Assembly: GCF_018873765.1 (NCBI RefSeq)
Contig: NC_057918.1
Coordinates: forward strand, 11,044,862-11,108,861
Origin: Telopea speciosissima
Taxonomy: Eukaryota > Streptophyta > Magnoliopsida > Proteales > Proteaceae
Reading direction: 5' to 3'
Length of the DNA stretch: 64,000 bases
The stretch's first letter is position 1. Every line of letters begins with the position of its first letter. Below, piece by piece: positions 61,185-64,000 of this stretch. The notes beneath the pieces were generated by a model. The model worked only from the letters and a program-made list of their open reading frames with translations. It was not told the DNA's origin and did no database searches. The translations under genes were made by a program, and so were the position numbers.

Positions 61185-61269
61185 AGCAATTTTGTGCCGT
61201 CAGTCGAATTTTTTGGAATGGATCTGTATCTTTTTGTCATCGGACTGTACTATTTATTTGGTTAGCTGA

Positions 61270-62690
61270 TAGCACAAATGAAGGGGAGGGGGGGAGGAGA
61301 ACTAGATTTAAGGGGTAATTTTGATATTCAAAAGTTTTAGTAAGGGAGGTTATTTGATGCGGATGTAGATTCCTCATTTTGTGGCCCTAGAGGTGTGAAC
61401 AAGTGCACAACAATGATGAATGGACGTCTAGCATGACATTTGGGACACCATTTTTAGGTTTGGAAATCTTATTTGGTCCTCAGACTGTGTTTTGTAATAT
61501 TCTGAGGACTTTAATAAAATTAACTAAAAATGATCAAAATACCCTTGGGATGGTTGTGTTTTATGTGCTAAATTATTCTATCTATATTAGACTTAAATAT
61601 CAATGTATATTGTGCTTTTTAATCTTAATCTATTTTCTTTTATTATTTATTGCAAATCATTATTCTTCCTTCCAATGACGTTGATCTAAATAAGGCAAAC
61701 TTGTTTATGTTATGTTTTCTGGTAAACAGAAATCAAGGATAGATTTTCACTTAATTCTATTTTTTATAATATTTATTTTGGTAGTGTAGCACATGCGAAC
61801 GGGGTAAATTTTATTTTCTTTATTTAGCTTTCTTGTATAATCTTCTAATCAAATTATTGCATATGTTACTCTACAATATAATTTTATTTTCTTTATTTAG
61901 TTTTCTTGTATAATCTTCTAATCAAATTATTGCATATGTTACTCTACAATATTGAATATTCTATAAAATACCAAATAAATAGGAAGATTGATTTAACCAG
62001 CCGGTGGATCAAGGTGCGTAACTCCTTCCCTAGTCTGTAACCTTATCCAAATCCGATCTTTTAATTGGACTGGTTTATTTGAGTCAACAGTTTAAAGTAG
62101 ATATCTAGTAAAATAGGTAATAGATCCTAATCTAGGTGGTGACTCTAACAAATTGACATAAACTAATAATAAAATATTATTTTAGAGTATATCACTATTC
62201 TCACATTGGATATGGCTACACAATGGACTTTTCTCCTATCTTTGGAGTTATTCATCTAACCTTACATTCTCAAACAAATTTCAACACTTATTCACACAAT
62301 TTCAAAGTACTATTAATAAAACACAAGGAAATGTCAAATTGGACCGAATTAATTTGCTTTATTGGGTAAAAGGGTCGGGATTATGATGTGGTAATTCCAA
62401 CCATTGCATAATGAATTACAATTTGGATCAGTTTGTCAAATTTCAAAGCCAAATTGTATCATATACACCCTTCTATATTAACTATTTTCAAAAAAGGATT
62501 GACTTTCGAATGGACATTTAAGTCTTAATTTGTCACATGGTCAAATCGAATAGCCCCAAACTTGAGATTTGAGTAGAGGACTATTACTGCCCATAGATTT
62601 GGGCATCACTTAATTTGCCACATGGCAGTATTTGGGTAGTGGAGGAAACTATAACTATAATAGTGTAGCTCAATAGAACTTCAATTTTGT
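61270..62690. other. Intergenic, no gene; one 73-bp tandem duplication
   Basis: 61807-61879 and 61880-61952 are near-identical tandem units (AATTTTATTTTCTTTATTTA, TTGTATAATCTTCTAATCAA, TTGCATATGTTACTCTACAA). Otherwise AT-rich with nothing recognised. Confidence 0.6.
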
Positions 62691-62840
62691 GGACTTGATC
62701 TCCACATGATCATCCATCCATCCATTTGCAAGGTTTTAGCCCAATCTGCTTTTCTTACGTGGAGATATAATGTCACAAAAATTTGTTCACAATTCGACTT
62801 TAACGGACTTGGGACAACTATCGAAATTGCAAGGGAAAAA
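62690..62840 (-). repeat. Module B, copy 4, inverted
   Basis: Reverse complement of module B: GATCTCCACATGATCATCCA, TTGCAAGGTTTTAGCCCAAT, TATAATGTCACAAAAATTTG correspond to the complement of 31675-31755. It lies upstream of BURP gene 2 in that gene's own orientation. Confidence 0.7.
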
Positions 62841-62922
62841 AAGAAACCCTATCATGATGCACCAAACAATAGAGGTAGATCCTAAAATTTGTTTTTTATT
62901 TTATTTTATACGTGGCTATAAG

Positions 62923-63186
62923 TAGGGCTGTAAACAGATCGGATTCGGCTCGGATAGTGCTATATCCGCATCCGCATCCGATTAGCTATCGGACGGATTC
63001 AGATAGTGCTAAACAGATACGGACACGGATCGGATATTTTATCCGTTTATATGTAAATATAGCTTGTCGGATAGCTATAGCTTATCCGTATCCGCATCCA
63101 TTTAGCTTTCGGACGGATTCGGATAATGCTAAACGGATACAGACACGAATACGAAAACGGATTTCAGCTATGCATTTACACCCGTA
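62923..63186. mobile_element. hAT-type MITE, 264 bp, 8-bp target duplication
   Basis: Ends TAGGGCTGTAAA and the complement TACGGGTGTAAA. Flanked by GCTATAAG on both sides (62915-62922, 63187-63194). The interior repeats CGGATTCGG, TATCCGCATCCG and GGACGGATTC. Confidence 0.88.
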
Positions 63187-63194
63187 GCTATAAG

Positions 63195-63739
63195 GCATCT
63201 CAACTATGTATCCAGCTGTATACATAACTCTATCCATAGAAAATTCACATTCTTATTCCAATTAGGGAAGCCCTATAAACTTAAAAAAGGGCATTTGACC
63301 TCTAAAAACGTTGCAAAAGAAGATATAGACAATGACCAAATTATTAAAATTATTGTTACCATTACACTTGTTAAAACAATAAAATATGATATAATCCAAA
63401 ATTATGTGAACTAAACAAGTATTTTCGCCCAAAAGGTCATTGCGAATGAAAACAAGAAAAAGTTACACAAGAAAATTGCGCGAAAGGGTCCCAAATGTTC
63501 CCCTTTTAAACTTTATAGATCACTTAGGGTGTGTTACTGTGTTTAGTTGGCAAGAAAAGAAAAAGTGTGACTATTTTTTAAAAGAAGAGAGAGAAAACCA
63601 CATAAACTCATCACCCTTAATTCCTATAACATTCTTGACTTATTTACCAAAAAATATTTCCTGACTCACCAAAAATTTTGTGATATATTTTCTAAAATAA
63701 AAAAATATCAATCAACAAGTTGATATCGTGAATTGTCAT
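63195..63739. other. Spacer, no gene seen
   Basis: AT-rich. The 74-codon frame at 63440-63664 has no recognisable domain. Confidence 0.4.
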
Positions 63740-64000
63740 TTTATTAAAGATGTTTATTTTGTGAAGAAACTCAACCATACACTTTTTAGGTTAGAATAAC
63801 ATCCCATATGGTTGTCGTTAGGAACAATTATTGTTGTTTTGGGAACTAATTTTGAAACTTTCGATTCAAAATGCACGACCATGGAATTTTAATCATAGAA
63901 AGAATTGGTAAGAACAATTTAGGCATAGAATATATAACATAGTTGTTATTTATGGAAATTTTGGTTGTAGATTAATTAAGATATGTCTAATATAGAAACA
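63740..64000 (-). repeat. Module A, copy 5, inverted, runs off the window
   Basis: GGTTAGAATAACATCCCATA, TTTCGATTCAAAATGCACGA and AATTAAGATATGTCTAATAT parallel 58105-58500 and are the reverse complement of 8490-8620. With module B at 62690 and BURP gene 2 it reproduces, inverted, the A-B-BURP order seen at 30.7-33.5 kb. Confidence 0.7.

Noticed and set aside
62912..63187. 91-codon frame with repeated RTDSD words
   Set aside because: Exactly coincides with the hAT MITE and its internal repeats, so not a protein.

Overview
This is nuclear DNA of a flowering plant. It is AT-rich, with long GT-AG introns, plant-specific families (BURP-domain proteins, ATH-type ABCA transporter, SKU5-like oxidase, plant dehydroquinate-synthase-like protein) and a dense load of plant transposons (Au-type SINEs, RTE LINEs, LTR elements, hAT and Mutator MITEs). 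The species cannot be read from the sequence. There is no CRISPR array, tRNA or rRNA. Exon models below come from splice sites and reading-frame continuity alone.

Layout. 1-7.4 kb: 3' two-thirds of an ABCC (MRP) transporter gene, broken by a 1-nt deletion in the second nucleotide-binding domain plus an early stop. 7.4-13 kb: its 3' flank with a tandem duplication, a 2.2 kb inverted-repeat element carrying captured SKU5-like exons and introns, a SINE, and a decayed BURP-gene 5' end. 13-17.5 kb: intergenic, mostly MITEs. 17.9-29.7 kb: an apparently intact 18-exon ABCA transporter of about 949 residues, with a hAT-like MITE, a SINE and an RTE LINE in its introns. 30.7-33.5 kb: a repeated noncoding module followed by an intact BURP gene. 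37.3-45.2 kb: an intact 10-exon ABCC gene of about 1495 residues, paralogous to the broken one. 45.2-47.1 kb: another copy of the module, split by a solo LTR. 47.6-52.9 kb: a DHQ-synthase-like gene with an internal stop, no recognisable 3' end, and an intron filled by a LINE and a triple-LTR element. 55.1-57.4 kb: a hAT MITE and a duplicated 3' end of the ABCA gene. 58.1-64 kb: module copies in reverse orientation and a second intact BURP gene on the minus strand.

Main idea. The locus looks like a repeatedly duplicated ABCC / noncoding module / BURP cassette. The module is recognisable in five places, in the same internal order wherever both halves survive, and inverted around the second BURP gene. 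Of the cassette genes, one ABCC and two BURP genes look functional; the other ABCC and BURP copies are broken. The intact genes encode membrane transporters (ABCC, ABCA) and secreted wall-associated proteins (BURP). I see no sign that they form one pathway, and I see no novel defence-like or biosynthetic system. The novelty here is evolutionary and structural.
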